Source: Exobacillus caeni (GTDB lineage Bacteria; Bacillota; Bacilli; Bacillales; Guptibacillaceae). From it: DNA of 64,000 bases. The notes beneath the pieces are model-generated. The model ran no database searches. It was given only the letters and a program-made list of their open reading frames with translations, and had not been told where the DNA came from. This document shows, piece by piece, positions 1 to 8,483 of the stretch (positions are counted from its first letter, which is position 1; each line of letters opens with the position of its first letter). A program made the translations under genes and the position numbers. The stretch spans positions 248,001-312,000 of the forward strand of contig NZ_SWLG01000004.1 of NCBI RefSeq assembly GCF_005747095.1, read 5' to 3'.

Positions 1-2
1 TT

Positions 3-203
3 CGGACAGCGCGGAAGGAGAATGCGGAGACAATCGAAATAGGCACAGGGAATTCAAGCCTGTCCCAGCTTGGTATTTATCAAAAATGCGGGTTTCGCAT
101 TACAGGAATTGATCGGGACTTCTTTATCCGACATTATGACGAGCCGATCGTTGAAAACGGGATAGAATGTATCGATATGGTAAGGCTATCAATGGATTTA
201 TAA
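3..203 (+). CDS. GNAT-family N-acetyltransferase, C-terminal part only
   Basis: The frame is open from the window edge and ends at a TAA at 201-203, leaving 66 residues. The piece contains TGNSSLSQLGIYQKCGF, the usual beta5/alpha4 end of GNAT acetyltransferases (YvbK-like), where a Tyr before Q/KCGF helps bind acetyl-CoA. The start lies outside the window. A second, unrelated GNAT gene begins 12 bp downstream behind a TAAGGAGG site, so the two are probably cotranscribed. The acceptor substrate cannot be told from this fragment. Confidence 0.75.
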   Translation, partial: RTARKENAETIEIGTGNSSLSQLGIYQKCGFRITGIDRDFFIRHYDEPIVENGIECIDMVRLSMDL

Positions 204-215
204 GGAGGCCGTAGA

Positions 216-656
216 ATGGACATCAGACATACCAGAGAGGCAGATTACGATAAGGTCTCCGCTGTGATTAATGAATGGTGGGGCGGAAGGGAGATGGCTG
301 ACATGCTTCCAAAACTTTTTTTTATTCATTTTTCAAATACGAGTTTCATCGCAGAGAAAGAGGGGGAACTCGTTGCATTTTTGATAGGGTTCATTTCCCA
401 GTCAAAAAAGGGTGAAGCGTATGTACATTTTATAGGAGTCCATCCAAGCTATCGAAAGAAAGGGCTGGCTTTTGATCTGTATAACCGCTTTTTTGAAGCC
501 GTCAAGAAGAAGGGATGCAGCAAGGTCCGTTGTGTCACGTCACCCGTAAATAAAAACTCGATCGCCTTTCATAAAAAATTTGGATTTTTGGTTGAACCCG
601 GGAATGGAAAGTCGGATGGAGTGTCAGTTACGAAAAACTATGATGGACCGGGGTAA
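216..656 (+). CDS. GNAT-family N-acetyltransferase
   Basis: A 146-residue protein of full GNAT size that would transfer an acetyl group from acetyl-CoA to an unidentified amine. The acetyl-CoA loop is visible as HPSYRKKGLAFDLYNRF near residues 76-92 (R/Q-x-x-G-x-A/G type) and the C-terminal half has NSIAFHKKFGF. The ATG sits 8 bp after a TAAGGAGG site that overlaps the stop of the preceding acetyltransferase. A rho-independent terminator follows, so the two GNAT genes end one transcription unit. No membrane segment or extra domain is present. Confidence 0.85.
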   Translation: MDIRHTREADYDKVSAVINEWWGGREMADMLPKLFFIHFSNTSFIAEKEGELVAFLIGFISQSKKGEAYVHFIGVHPSYRKKGLAFDLYNRFFEAVKKKGCSKVRCVTSPVNKNSIAFHKKFGFLVEPGNGKSDGVSVTKNYDGPG

Positions 657-692
657 GATAGGGTTCTGTTCACAATAGATATATAAATCACT

Positions 693-735
693 AAAGGTTT
701 CAGGAATTAATTGCAATTCTTTGGAACCTTTTTTT
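693..735 (+). terminator. rho-independent terminator after the GNAT pair
   Basis: An imperfect AAAGGTT...AACCTTT stem with G-T pairs is followed by seven T. It separates the acetyltransferases from the large operon that starts at 786. Confidence 0.7.
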
Positions 736-785
736 AATGAGAATCGTTTATTTAATAGATAGTAGAATTTTAGGGGGAAAACGAA

Positions 786-3203
786 TTGAAAAAAAGAGGA
801 GCAATACTTGTCTTTATTCTGGTGGTTACAGCGTGGATGCTGTTGCCGAATAGTACCCTGGCAAAAGGCGGGGTAGAAGTGAAAGTGGATGCCGGAATCG
901 AAAATAAAGCCCAGCGAGGAAAAGGGTATCCGGTGTTCATCACATTAAAAAATACTGGCGGAAACCTTAATGGGGATCTTGTAGTCAGTTCAAGTCCTTA
1001 TTATTTAGCAGGGAGCAATATTGTGGTCCCGGTAGATCTTCCAGCTGGAACAACAAAAACGATACAAATTGCAATCCCTGGCTATAATGACCAGATGGGA
1101 CCGGCACCAACACAAAAGAAAAAATACATTCACTTGTATGAAGGCGACTGGGAAAATGGGAAGGAAGTTACCCTGTCAGGAGACGAAGACGTCACTCCTT
1201 CGTTAGTTCCCGAGCAAAAGCTGGTTGCTGGAGTACTGAGTGAGGATCCAGATTCCCTTAATTTCTTGAAGCTCACAAAGTATAACGGGAATGCCCCAGA
1301 GGTTCTTTCGTTGAACAAGGAAACTGTTCCGGACTCCGCTAAAGGACTTGAATCACTGGATGTTCTTGTATTAAACCGTTTTAACAGTAACGAGCTTTCT
1401 GAAAAGCAGCAGCAGGCGATCATCGACTGGATTGCGATGGGCGGCCACTTGATCATCGGCAGTTACCCTGGCTTCGGACAAGAAGCAGGAAAGCTATCCG
1501 AACTTTTTCCGTTCACTGCGGGAGATGAAAAAGAGATCTCCTCTTCTTTGTTAAGCGAGCATAGCGATAAAGAACTCACGGAAAATTCACTGGCGATCAT
1601 GACCGGCAAGCTACAGCCTTCCTCAACCGTGCTTTTTGGAAACGAACAGAATCCGATCGTCATAAACCGTGCGGAAGGGCTAGGGGAAATCACTCAGGTT
1701 ACATACGATTTATCGGCAGAGCCAGTTGCCTCCTGGGAGGGAAACAGCGACTGGTGGAATGATATCTTCATAAAAACTGTCGATAAAGATGCGAACCAGA
1801 TGCAGTTCCAGGACAGGATGTATCAGGAGTTGCGAAATACCGCTGAAATGTTTCCTTCTGGATTTTTGCCGTTTCCATTGCTTGCCTTGTTGCTTGTTAT
1901 TTATTTAATCGTCCTTGTTCCTGTTCTTTATTTTATCTTGAAGAAAACGGATAAGCGGGAATGGGGATGGTGGATTATTCCTGCAATAGCGCTTATCAGC
2001 AGCCTTGGAATTTACTTCACGGGTGCTTCTGACCGTTCAGGCGGGACAAAGCTAAATGAAATCAGCATCCTGAACATCGATGATGACGGCAAGGGGGCAG
2101 GATACCATATGGCCTCAATGCTTGCTAACGGCGGCGGAAACTATGTGATGAGCTATAAAGATGCGACGACGGGAGCTGTCCCGATAAGCAATAATTATAT
2201 CGATAATAATACAGATTACACAAAGCTGCCGATGGTTGAACAAAAAGCAGGTGGTACAGAAGTTACCTTCCAGGACGTTGAATTCTGGTCAGTTCGGTCT
2301 GTGTTAAGCGACATTCCATCCTATCAATCAGGTAAAATGGATGCAAACTTGAAACAGGAAGGAAAAACAGTTACAGGAAAAATTGAAAACAAAACGAAAT
2401 TTGATCTAGAAGACGTTTACTTACTATCAGGAAGCGATGCGTATTCCATTGGGAAAATAGCTGCCGGCAACACTAAAAAAGTAGAGCTTGATACCGCTTC
2501 TTCTACGTTGTTGTCAGCACCGAACGGAATGTCTGCTGGAAAAGCCTTTCCTGGCAGCCAGCCTTATATGGGTGGCCCCCCTCCTCAGCCTGGTAAAGAG
2601 AGTGATTGGAGAAAATCAAGCTTGCTTCAGCTCGCCCTTCAGGCTGGCCTGTACCAGAAAGATAGAAAGCAGCCTATCCTTGTAGGCTTTTCTAACCAAT
2701 CCCTTCTTCAAATAGAAGTAGAGGGAGAGAAACCGGATACTGATTCCATTCAATTATTGATTCAACCTGTCTCTATCAAGGCAAGCGGCAAGGGTTCTTT
2801 TGAGATCCCGCTTGAGTCGATCGAACCGGATATTTCTGTCGTAGACGGCACGATCAACCATAATGGTCTAACCTATGGTGAATACTTCGTTGATGTATCA
2901 CCGGGGGCATATACGATTTCCTATCAGTTGCCAGAGGGGGTAACAAGCGAAACTGCAGAGTTTTCAAAGCTTACTTTTGTATTTGACCGCCGTAACCCGG
3001 GTGAGCAATTGGTGGTTGTAAATGCAAAGTCCGGTAAAGGCGTGGCGATTGATGAAGGGAATAACAGGATTACGATCAATGAGAACGCAACACAATACGT
3101 TAACGAGAATGGAAGGATCGTCATCAAAGCTGAGAAACTAAATCGCAATGATTCCCAGTTGTTCATTCCGAGGATCTCAGTAGAAGGGAAGTTTGCAGAA
3201 TGA
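786..3203 (+). CDS. exported membrane protein heading a MoxR/VWA/ABC operon
   Basis: 805 residues, TTG start behind a GGGGG site. Residues 1-26 are a signal peptide (Lys/Arg, hydrophobic core, TLAKG). A long extracytoplasmic region with beta-rich, CARDB/NEW3-like stretches follows, then two membrane helices at about 358-388 and 393-413 and a second large domain to the C terminus. I do not recognise a catalytic motif. The 3' end overlaps the ABC ATPase gene by 4 bp (ATGA), so the protein is probably made in fixed ratio with the ABC transporter and the MoxR/VWA proteins that follow. A role as extracytoplasmic or assembly subunit of that complex is inference. Confidence 0.7.
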   Translation: MKKRGAILVFILVVTAWMLLPNSTLAKGGVEVKVDAGIENKAQRGKGYPVFITLKNTGGNLNGDLVVSSSPYYLAGSNIVVPVDLPAGTTKTIQIAIPGYNDQMGPAPTQKKKYIHLYEGDWENGKEVTLSGDEDVTPSLVPEQKLVAGVLSEDPDSLNFLKLTKYNGNAPEVLSLNKETVPDSAKGLESLDVLVLNRFNSNELSEKQQQAIIDWIAMGGHLIIGSYPGFGQEAGKLSELFPFTAGDEKEISSSLLSEHSDKELTENSLAIMTGKLQPSSTVLFGNEQNPIVINRAEGLGEITQVTYDLSAEPVASWEGNSDWWNDIFIKTVDKDANQMQFQDRMYQELRNTAEMFPSGFLPFPLLALLLVIYLIVLVPVLYFILKKTDKREWGWWIIPAIALISSLGIYFTGASDRSGGTKLNEISILNIDDDGKGAGYHMASMLANGGGNYVMSYKDATTGAVPISNNYIDNNTDYTKLPMVEQKAGGTEVTFQDVEFWSVRSVLSDIPSYQSGKMDANLKQEGKTVTGKIENKTKFDLEDVYLLSGSDAYSIGKIAAGNTKKVELDTASSTLLSAPNGMSAGKAFPGSQPYMGGPPPQPGKESDWRKSSLLQLALQAGLYQKDRKQPILVGFSNQSLLQIEVEGEKPDTDSIQLLIQPVSIKASGKGSFEIPLESIEPDISVVDGTINHNGLTYGEYFVDVSPGAYTISYQLPEGVTSETAEFSKLTFVFDRRNPGEQLVVVNAKSGKGVAIDEGNNRITINENATQYVNENGRIVIKAEKLNRNDSQLFIPRISVEGKFAE

Positions 3204-4132
3204 TAGAAATCCTTAATTTAACAAAAAAATACGGATCGTTTACGGCACTCGATAATTTGAACTTAAACATTGAAAAGGGCACCGTTTTCGGATTTGTTGG
3301 GCCGAACGGTGCAGGAAAGTCAACAACATTTTCCATCCTGGCTACATTATTAGCTCCGACAGAAGGAACTGCTTATATAAACGGGTTCGATGTTACAAGA
3401 GATCCCAAAAAGGTCCGAAGGCACATCGGCTATATGCCGGATTTCTTCGGTGTTTACGACCAGCTTAAAGCATCTGAATACCTGGATTTCTACGGTGCAA
3501 GCTATGGACTGGGTCCAGCTGAAAGGAGCGCGTTGATTCCACAATTGCTAGAGCTAGTTAACCTCAGCCATAAAAAGGATTCATATGTGGATGTGTTATC
3601 TAGAGGGATGAAACAGAGACTTTGCCTTGCAAGGTGCCTGATCCATGATCCGGAAGTCCTGATTCTGGATGAACCGGCGTCTGGACTTGACCCGAGGGCT
3701 CGAATCGAGATGAGAGACATCTTAAAAGAGCTGAAAGCGATGGGGAAAACAATCGTAATTTCTTCTCATATTCTTCCTGAACTCGCTGAGATGTGCGATG
3801 AGCTGGGTGTTATCGAAAACGGCCAGCTTGTCGCAACCGGCACAGTCTCAGCGATTCACCAAAAGCTGAAAGCAAACAAAGTTTTGAATGTAACGGTATT
3901 GGATGGCCTGGAGAAGGCGATTGGCTTTTTTGAGGATGATCCGAAAGTCACCGCTGTGCAGCTTGACGAGAAAGAGGAACGTGCTTTTCATTTTGCATAC
4001 AACGGAACTGAGCGGGAACAAACGGAACTGCTGGAAAAAGCGATCCATAACGGTATTCATGTGCTGAACTTTTCGGAAGAAAAAACGGACCTTGAGGATA
4101 TATTCCTGGAAATAACGAAAGGAGATGAATAG
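3200..4132 (+). CDS. ABC transporter ATP-binding protein (ABC-2 type exporter)
   Basis: 310 residues. Walker A GPNGAGKST at 34-42, signature LSRGMKQRL near 133-141, Walker B LILDEPASGLDP near 153-164 and the switch His in ISSHIL are all intact. The C-terminal ~80 residues form the usual extension of CcmA/NatA-type exporter ATPases. It overlaps both neighbours by 4-8 bp and its permease partner is the next gene. The substrate is unknown; the context (MoxR and VWA proteins) suggests envelope assembly rather than nutrient uptake. Confidence 0.9.
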   Translation: MIEILNLTKKYGSFTALDNLNLNIEKGTVFGFVGPNGAGKSTTFSILATLLAPTEGTAYINGFDVTRDPKKVRRHIGYMPDFFGVYDQLKASEYLDFYGASYGLGPAERSALIPQLLELVNLSHKKDSYVDVLSRGMKQRLCLARCLIHDPEVLILDEPASGLDPRARIEMRDILKELKAMGKTIVISSHILPELAEMCDELGVIENGQLVATGTVSAIHQKLKANKVLNVTVLDGLEKAIGFFEDDPKVTAVQLDEKEERAFHFAYNGTEREQTELLEKAIHNGIHVLNFSEEKTDLEDIFLEITKGDE

Positions 4133-5003
4133 TCCTATGAGATCCCTATTCATAAATCCTGTTTTAAACAAAGAATTTAAGCTCCGTCTAAGATCGGTTA
4201 AAAGCTTTCTTGGCATTCTGTTTTATCTGCTGGTCCTTGGTGCTATCGCCCTTGGCTTTCTTTACATCACTTCGGTGGCCAACCAGAGCGGATACTTCCG
4301 TCCGGAAGAGAGCCGTGGAATGTTTATCGTATTATCCATGGTACAGCTTGGCCTGATCCTTTTTATGACTCCTGGATTGACCGCAGGGGTAATCAGCGGA
4401 GAACGGGAACGCCAGACACTTAATATGCTGCTGACGACCCAGCAATCTTCAACAAGCATCGTGATAAGCAAGCTTGTTTCGTCTCTGTCCTTTTTATTGT
4501 TGATGATCGTCTCTTCTCTTCCGATCTATAGCATTGTTTTCTTGTTTGGTGGTGTATCGCCTTCAGCACTCGCTTCGACATTTGGGATTTACCTTTTAAC
4601 GATGCTGGGGATCGGAAGCATCGGCGTGATGTGCTCCACGATTTTCCGGAAAACGATAGTGGCGATGATAACAACTTATGGAATCGCCCTATTTCTTACA
4701 GCGGGAACAGGCTTTTTGATGATATTCATACTAAATGCCTTTATGGTCGGCAATCCGAACCAGGCAACAAATCCGCTTCCATATTTTACAGTGATGACCA
4801 ATCCGGCTGTCGTGTTGTTTACCGTTTTTGAACCAAATGCAAAAGGAGAATTGCTTCAGAGGGCAGGAATTGAGTTTCCACTCTGGCTAAGCTTTTCGAT
4901 CTCTTATTTGCTTATTGCTTTCACAGCGATTGCAGTTAGTGTTAAGAAGCTTCGGCCTAACATGAGAGCCGGAAAAAGTTCAAAAGGAAATCCTTCTTCA
5001 TGA
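4125..5003 (+). CDS. ABC-2 type transporter permease
   Basis: 292 residues with about six hydrophobic helices and no soluble domain. After the first helix it has the ABC-2 element LTAGVISGERERQTLNMLLTT around residues 83-103, the coupling region that contacts the ATPase. It starts inside the ATPase gene (8-bp overlap) and overlaps the next gene by 4 bp. With the preceding ATPase it would form a complete exporter. The cargo is not evident. Confidence 0.85.
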   Translation: MNSPMRSLFINPVLNKEFKLRLRSVKSFLGILFYLLVLGAIALGFLYITSVANQSGYFRPEESRGMFIVLSMVQLGLILFMTPGLTAGVISGERERQTLNMLLTTQQSSTSIVISKLVSSLSFLLLMIVSSLPIYSIVFLFGGVSPSALASTFGIYLLTMLGIGSIGVMCSTIFRKTIVAMITTYGIALFLTAGTGFLMIFILNAFMVGNPNQATNPLPYFTVMTNPAVVLFTVFEPNAKGELLQRAGIEFPLWLSFSISYLLIAFTAIAVSVKKLRPNMRAGKSSKGNPSS

Positions 5004-6592
5004 ACGATAAAAATTTGCTTGTTTCAATGCTGAAAGTGATGCATCGAAAGCTGCTTTTCAGGCATTTCAGTAAATGGACCTTATATGCATTACTCGCCGG
5101 TTCCTGTCTGGGATTTCTGATTGCTGTCACAGGCAGATTGTTCGTCATTCCTTTTTTGGAAGAAAAATTGCTTTGGGCAAGCTTTTTCGTTTTTGTAATA
5201 GTACTTGTTTATTCGTTTTATAAACGGCCGGGTCAAATGGGCGCTGCAATAGAGTTTGATGCGTATACAGGTGAAGAGAGAGTTTCAACATCATTATCCT
5301 GTTTGGAGCAAGAGAATGTCATGAGTGAGCTTCAGCGGCGTGACACGGTCCGCCACATGAAAGCTGTGTTACCGAAAATAGAACAAATAAAACCATTTCT
5401 GTTTCATCCCAGGTCTTCCATGGCAACGGGTTTGCTTGTCATCCTTGTTTATGCTTCCTTTCTCTTTCCAAACGGCGTAATGGAGATGGCTGAGAAGAAA
5501 GAAATCGAAAAAGAAACTGTGGCGGAAGCAAAAAAAGAGGTAAAAAAGCTAGCGGAGAAACGGGAACAGCAGAAACAGGCAAACGGGGAAGCCAAAAAGC
5601 TTAAAAAGGAAATGGCCGGGGCGGAAACAGCGGAAGAATCGCTTCAAAAGCTTTTACAAACTGAAGAAAAGCTAAACAAGCTGACTAAAGAAGCGGAAAC
5701 CGCAGAACGCAGTCTTGCTTCTCTCTCTGAAAAAGCGGCCAGTCCAAAGTTGAATCAGCTATCTGAAGCGTTGAAACAGTTGGATGAAAAAAAGGTAAGT
5801 GAAGCTTTAAAAGAGTTAAAGCAAAAAACGGATTCCTTGTCTGAGGCTGATAAAAATGCGCTTCAAGAAATGCAAAAAGAATGGAGCGGAAAAGATTCAA
5901 AAAGCGCTCTAACAGAAGAAGAACTCCAGAAACTGATTGAGAACCTTGAGCAATCCCTGGAAAAAAGAATCGCACAGGCTAAAGCTGCCAACCAACTGGC
6001 AGCTCTACAACAGAATGTCCAAAGTATAGCAGGCTCATTAAACAATACGATGCTTTCTTCCAACCTTCCCGGCGGAGTGCAGTCCCTATCGTTTAATAAT
6101 GGAGCAGTAGCGAACAGCGGTAATAACGCTGGCGACAACCAGGCCGCCCAGAACAGTCAGCAGAATAGTAATGGCGGGAAAGGAAATGGGAACAACTCTG
6201 GTTCTGGAAAGGGTTCAGGAACAGGAACTGGAAATGGAAATGGCTCAGGAGTTGGACAGGGAAGCGGATCAGGAACCGGAAACGGTTCAGGTTCAGGAGG
6301 AAACGGGGCTGGCCTTGGCCAGGGATCGCGGGAGTTTCTCACAGTCCCCGAGAGACTTAATGGTGACTCAAATGTAGAAACAGATAAAGGAGAGCTTGGA
6401 GAAGGGGCAGGGGAACAGCAATATGGCGCCGGGTCGCCAGTATTACGAGGAAACTTAACTCCTTATCGGGAAGTCTATGGCTCTTATGAAAAAGCTTACC
6501 GGGAAAGCGTGCAGCGGATGCAGCTCCCTGGATATCTTGAAGATGTGGTCAAAGGGTATTTTAGCGAATTGGACCAGGAAGGTGAGGAATAA
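5000..6592 (+). CDS. membrane-anchored coiled-coil protein with Gly/Ser/Asn-rich linker
   Basis: 530 residues. Two hydrophobic helices lie near 28-72 and a third near 147-163. Residues 170-350 are rich in Lys/Glu/Ala/Leu heptads and should form a long coiled coil. Residues about 385-450 are an almost pure Gly/Ser/Asn/Thr linker, and a conserved-looking C-terminal segment (YREVYGSYEKAYRESVQRM) follows. The layout resembles DUF4175-like proteins that accompany MoxR/DUF58 genes, but I cannot confirm the family. ATGA overlap with the permease gene and 3 bp before the MoxR gene indicate one operon. It may be a scaffold or a MoxR substrate (inference). Confidence 0.65.
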   Translation: MNDKNLLVSMLKVMHRKLLFRHFSKWTLYALLAGSCLGFLIAVTGRLFVIPFLEEKLLWASFFVFVIVLVYSFYKRPGQMGAAIEFDAYTGEERVSTSLSCLEQENVMSELQRRDTVRHMKAVLPKIEQIKPFLFHPRSSMATGLLVILVYASFLFPNGVMEMAEKKEIEKETVAEAKKEVKKLAEKREQQKQANGEAKKLKKEMAGAETAEESLQKLLQTEEKLNKLTKEAETAERSLASLSEKAASPKLNQLSEALKQLDEKKVSEALKELKQKTDSLSEADKNALQEMQKEWSGKDSKSALTEEELQKLIENLEQSLEKRIAQAKAANQLAALQQNVQSIAGSLNNTMLSSNLPGGVQSLSFNNGAVANSGNNAGDNQAAQNSQQNSNGGKGNGNNSGSGKGSGTGTGNGNGSGVGQGSGSGTGNGSGSGGNGAGLGQGSREFLTVPERLNGDSNVETDKGELGEGAGEQQYGAGSPVLRGNLTPYREVYGSYEKAYRESVQRMQLPGYLEDVVKGYFSELDQEGEE

Positions 6593-6595
6593 AAA

Positions 6596-7603
6596 GTGTC
6601 TTCTATCGATGACAAGGAAAAACAAATCCAAGAAATCTCTTTAAGGTTAAATGGCATAAGAAGTGAAATTTCAAGGTTTATCGTTGGCCAGGAGGATATT
6701 ATCGATCAGTTATTGTGGACAATCGTAGCCGGCGGGCACGCACTTTTAGAAGGCTTGCCCGGCCTTGGAAAAACGATGCTTGTAAGAACAATCTCAGATG
6801 TTATGGACCTTACGTTTTCACGGGTTCAGTTTACCCCGGATTTGATGCCTTCGGATATTACCGGAACAATGATGATTCAGCCGGGAGAACAGGGGGAGCA
6901 ACGTTTTGTTTTTCATAAAGGCCCGTTGTTCGCGAGCATTGTACTTGCTGATGAAATAAACCGTGCCACCCCTAAAACACAGAGCTCTTTGCTTGAAGCG
7001 ATGCAGGAGAAAACAGTTACAGCGATGGGAGAAATGAAACAACTACCTTCCCCGTTCTTCGTATTGGCGACCCAGAATCCGATAGAGCTAGAAGGGACTT
7101 ACCCATTGCCAGAAGCGCAGATGGACCGCTTTTTGCTGAAAATTAGTGTCCACTATCCGACAAAAGAGGAACTCAAAGAAATTGCAGTACGAACAACAGG
7201 TTCAGAAGAAATTATGTTAAACAAGGTAGCAGATGGGGAGTTTGTCCTGCAGGCCCAATCAGTAGCTAAAGAGATTCTCGTTTCCGACCAAATTCTTGAT
7301 CTTGCAGCAAGTTTGATCATGATCACCCATCCTGATGATGAAAAGGCACCAGAAAGTGTAAAAACCTTTGTGCGATACGGTGCAGGCCCAAGGGGACTTC
7401 AAAGTCTGTTAAGGGCTTCAAAAGCAAGGGCTCTGTTTGAAGGGCGCTATCATGTTTCCGTAGGAGATATAAAGAAAACCGCCATTCCTGTACTAAGGCA
7501 TAGAGTGTTTTTAAATTTTGAAGGAGAGGCTGCAGGAATATCAACAGATCAAATTCTTGAGGAAGTAGTGGCGGCAGTAACGAGGGATGGCGTTCTAACA
7601 TGA
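6596..7603 (+). CDS. MoxR-family AAA+ ATPase
   Basis: 335 residues, GTG start behind GGTGAGG. Walker A GLPGLGKT near residues 55-62, Walker B VLADEINRA near 118-126 and sensor ATQNPIELEGTYPLPEAQMDRF are diagnostic of MoxR. MoxR ATPases act as chaperones that remodel or insert cofactors into von Willebrand (VWA) proteins. The gene is followed by a DUF58 gene (4-bp overlap) and two VWA genes, the classic MoxR partners. Target and cofactor are unknown here. Confidence 0.93.
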   Translation: MSSIDDKEKQIQEISLRLNGIRSEISRFIVGQEDIIDQLLWTIVAGGHALLEGLPGLGKTMLVRTISDVMDLTFSRVQFTPDLMPSDITGTMMIQPGEQGEQRFVFHKGPLFASIVLADEINRATPKTQSSLLEAMQEKTVTAMGEMKQLPSPFFVLATQNPIELEGTYPLPEAQMDRFLLKISVHYPTKEELKEIAVRTTGSEEIMLNKVADGEFVLQAQSVAKEILVSDQILDLAASLIMITHPDDEKAPESVKTFVRYGAGPRGLQSLLRASKARALFEGRYHVSVGDIKKTAIPVLRHRVFLNFEGEAAGISTDQILEEVVAAVTRDGVLT

Positions 7604-8472
7604 ACAGGTTGTTAACACCTGCTCTGCTTCAAAGATTGTCAAAGCAAAAAATCGCATCCAGGCAATCAGTTAAGAGCATGCATAAAGGGGAACGGCGTTC
7701 AGCAAGACAGGGAACCTCTCTTGAGTTTTCTGATTTCCGCCCATATGTTCCGGGTGATGATTTGAGATCGGTTGATTGGAACACCTATGCCCGTACGCAA
7801 AAGCATTATATTAAGCGTTATCTAGATGAGCAAGAGCTACTTATAACGATCTACCTGGATTGCTCGAAGTCTATGTGGCTAAAGAAAGAAAAATGGCAGA
7901 AGGCCTGTGCGATCGCGTCAGTTCTCGGCTATATATCTTTGATGAATGACGACAGAGTAGCATTTGTTCCTGTACTGTCGAATTCCCCTGCTTTTTCATA
8001 TAAAAAAGGAAGGGCTTACTCGCTAAGATTGCTTCAATATATAGAAGATTTAAAAGTAGCGGAAATTGAAGGGTCTTTTTCAGCTGCTTTAACAAATAAT
8101 GTTCAACGGAAAAAATCGCTAACCTTCATCATCAGCGATTTTCTGGAACCAGTTGACCAAATAACGGAAGCGATTAGAAAGGTCCAATCGTCCCAAAAAG
8201 AACTTAAGCTAATACAGGTAGTCAGTAAAGAGGAAATAGATCCTTCTTATCAAGGTGATCTTAAACTTATCGATAGCGAGACGGCTCACAATGAAAATGT
8301 TTCCGTTACAAAAAGAGTCCTGGACCAGTACATTCAAAGGGTCTCGGCTCACCAAAATGCTATTCGGAAATTTTGCCATGTACGAGGTATCGGCTTTATC
8401 CAGTTAAAGGACACCGAGTCTATTGAAGAAAACATTTTTTCAGTCATGAAGGGCCAGGGCTGGATTACGTGA
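7600..8472 (+). CDS. DUF58 domain protein (MoxR partner)
   Basis: 290 residues. The DUF58 hallmark RPYVPGDDLRSVDWNTYART lies near residues 47-66, and a VWA-like strand with a metal-site motif (YLDCSKSMW, DxSxS) follows near 86-94. Unlike many DUF58 proteins it has no N-terminal membrane helices, so it is probably cytoplasmic. It overlaps the MoxR gene by 4 bp and lies 11 bp before the first VWA gene. MoxR-DUF58-VWA is a conserved functional set; the biochemical role of DUF58 is not established. Confidence 0.88.
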   Translation: MNRLLTPALLQRLSKQKIASRQSVKSMHKGERRSARQGTSLEFSDFRPYVPGDDLRSVDWNTYARTQKHYIKRYLDEQELLITIYLDCSKSMWLKKEKWQKACAIASVLGYISLMNDDRVAFVPVLSNSPAFSYKKGRAYSLRLLQYIEDLKVAEIEGSFSAALTNNVQRKKSLTFIISDFLEPVDQITEAIRKVQSSQKELKLIQVVSKEEIDPSYQGDLKLIDSETAHNENVSVTKRVLDQYIQRVSAHQNAIRKFCHVRGIGFIQLKDTESIEENIFSVMKGQGWIT

Positions 8473-8483
8473 GGTGATTTTTA

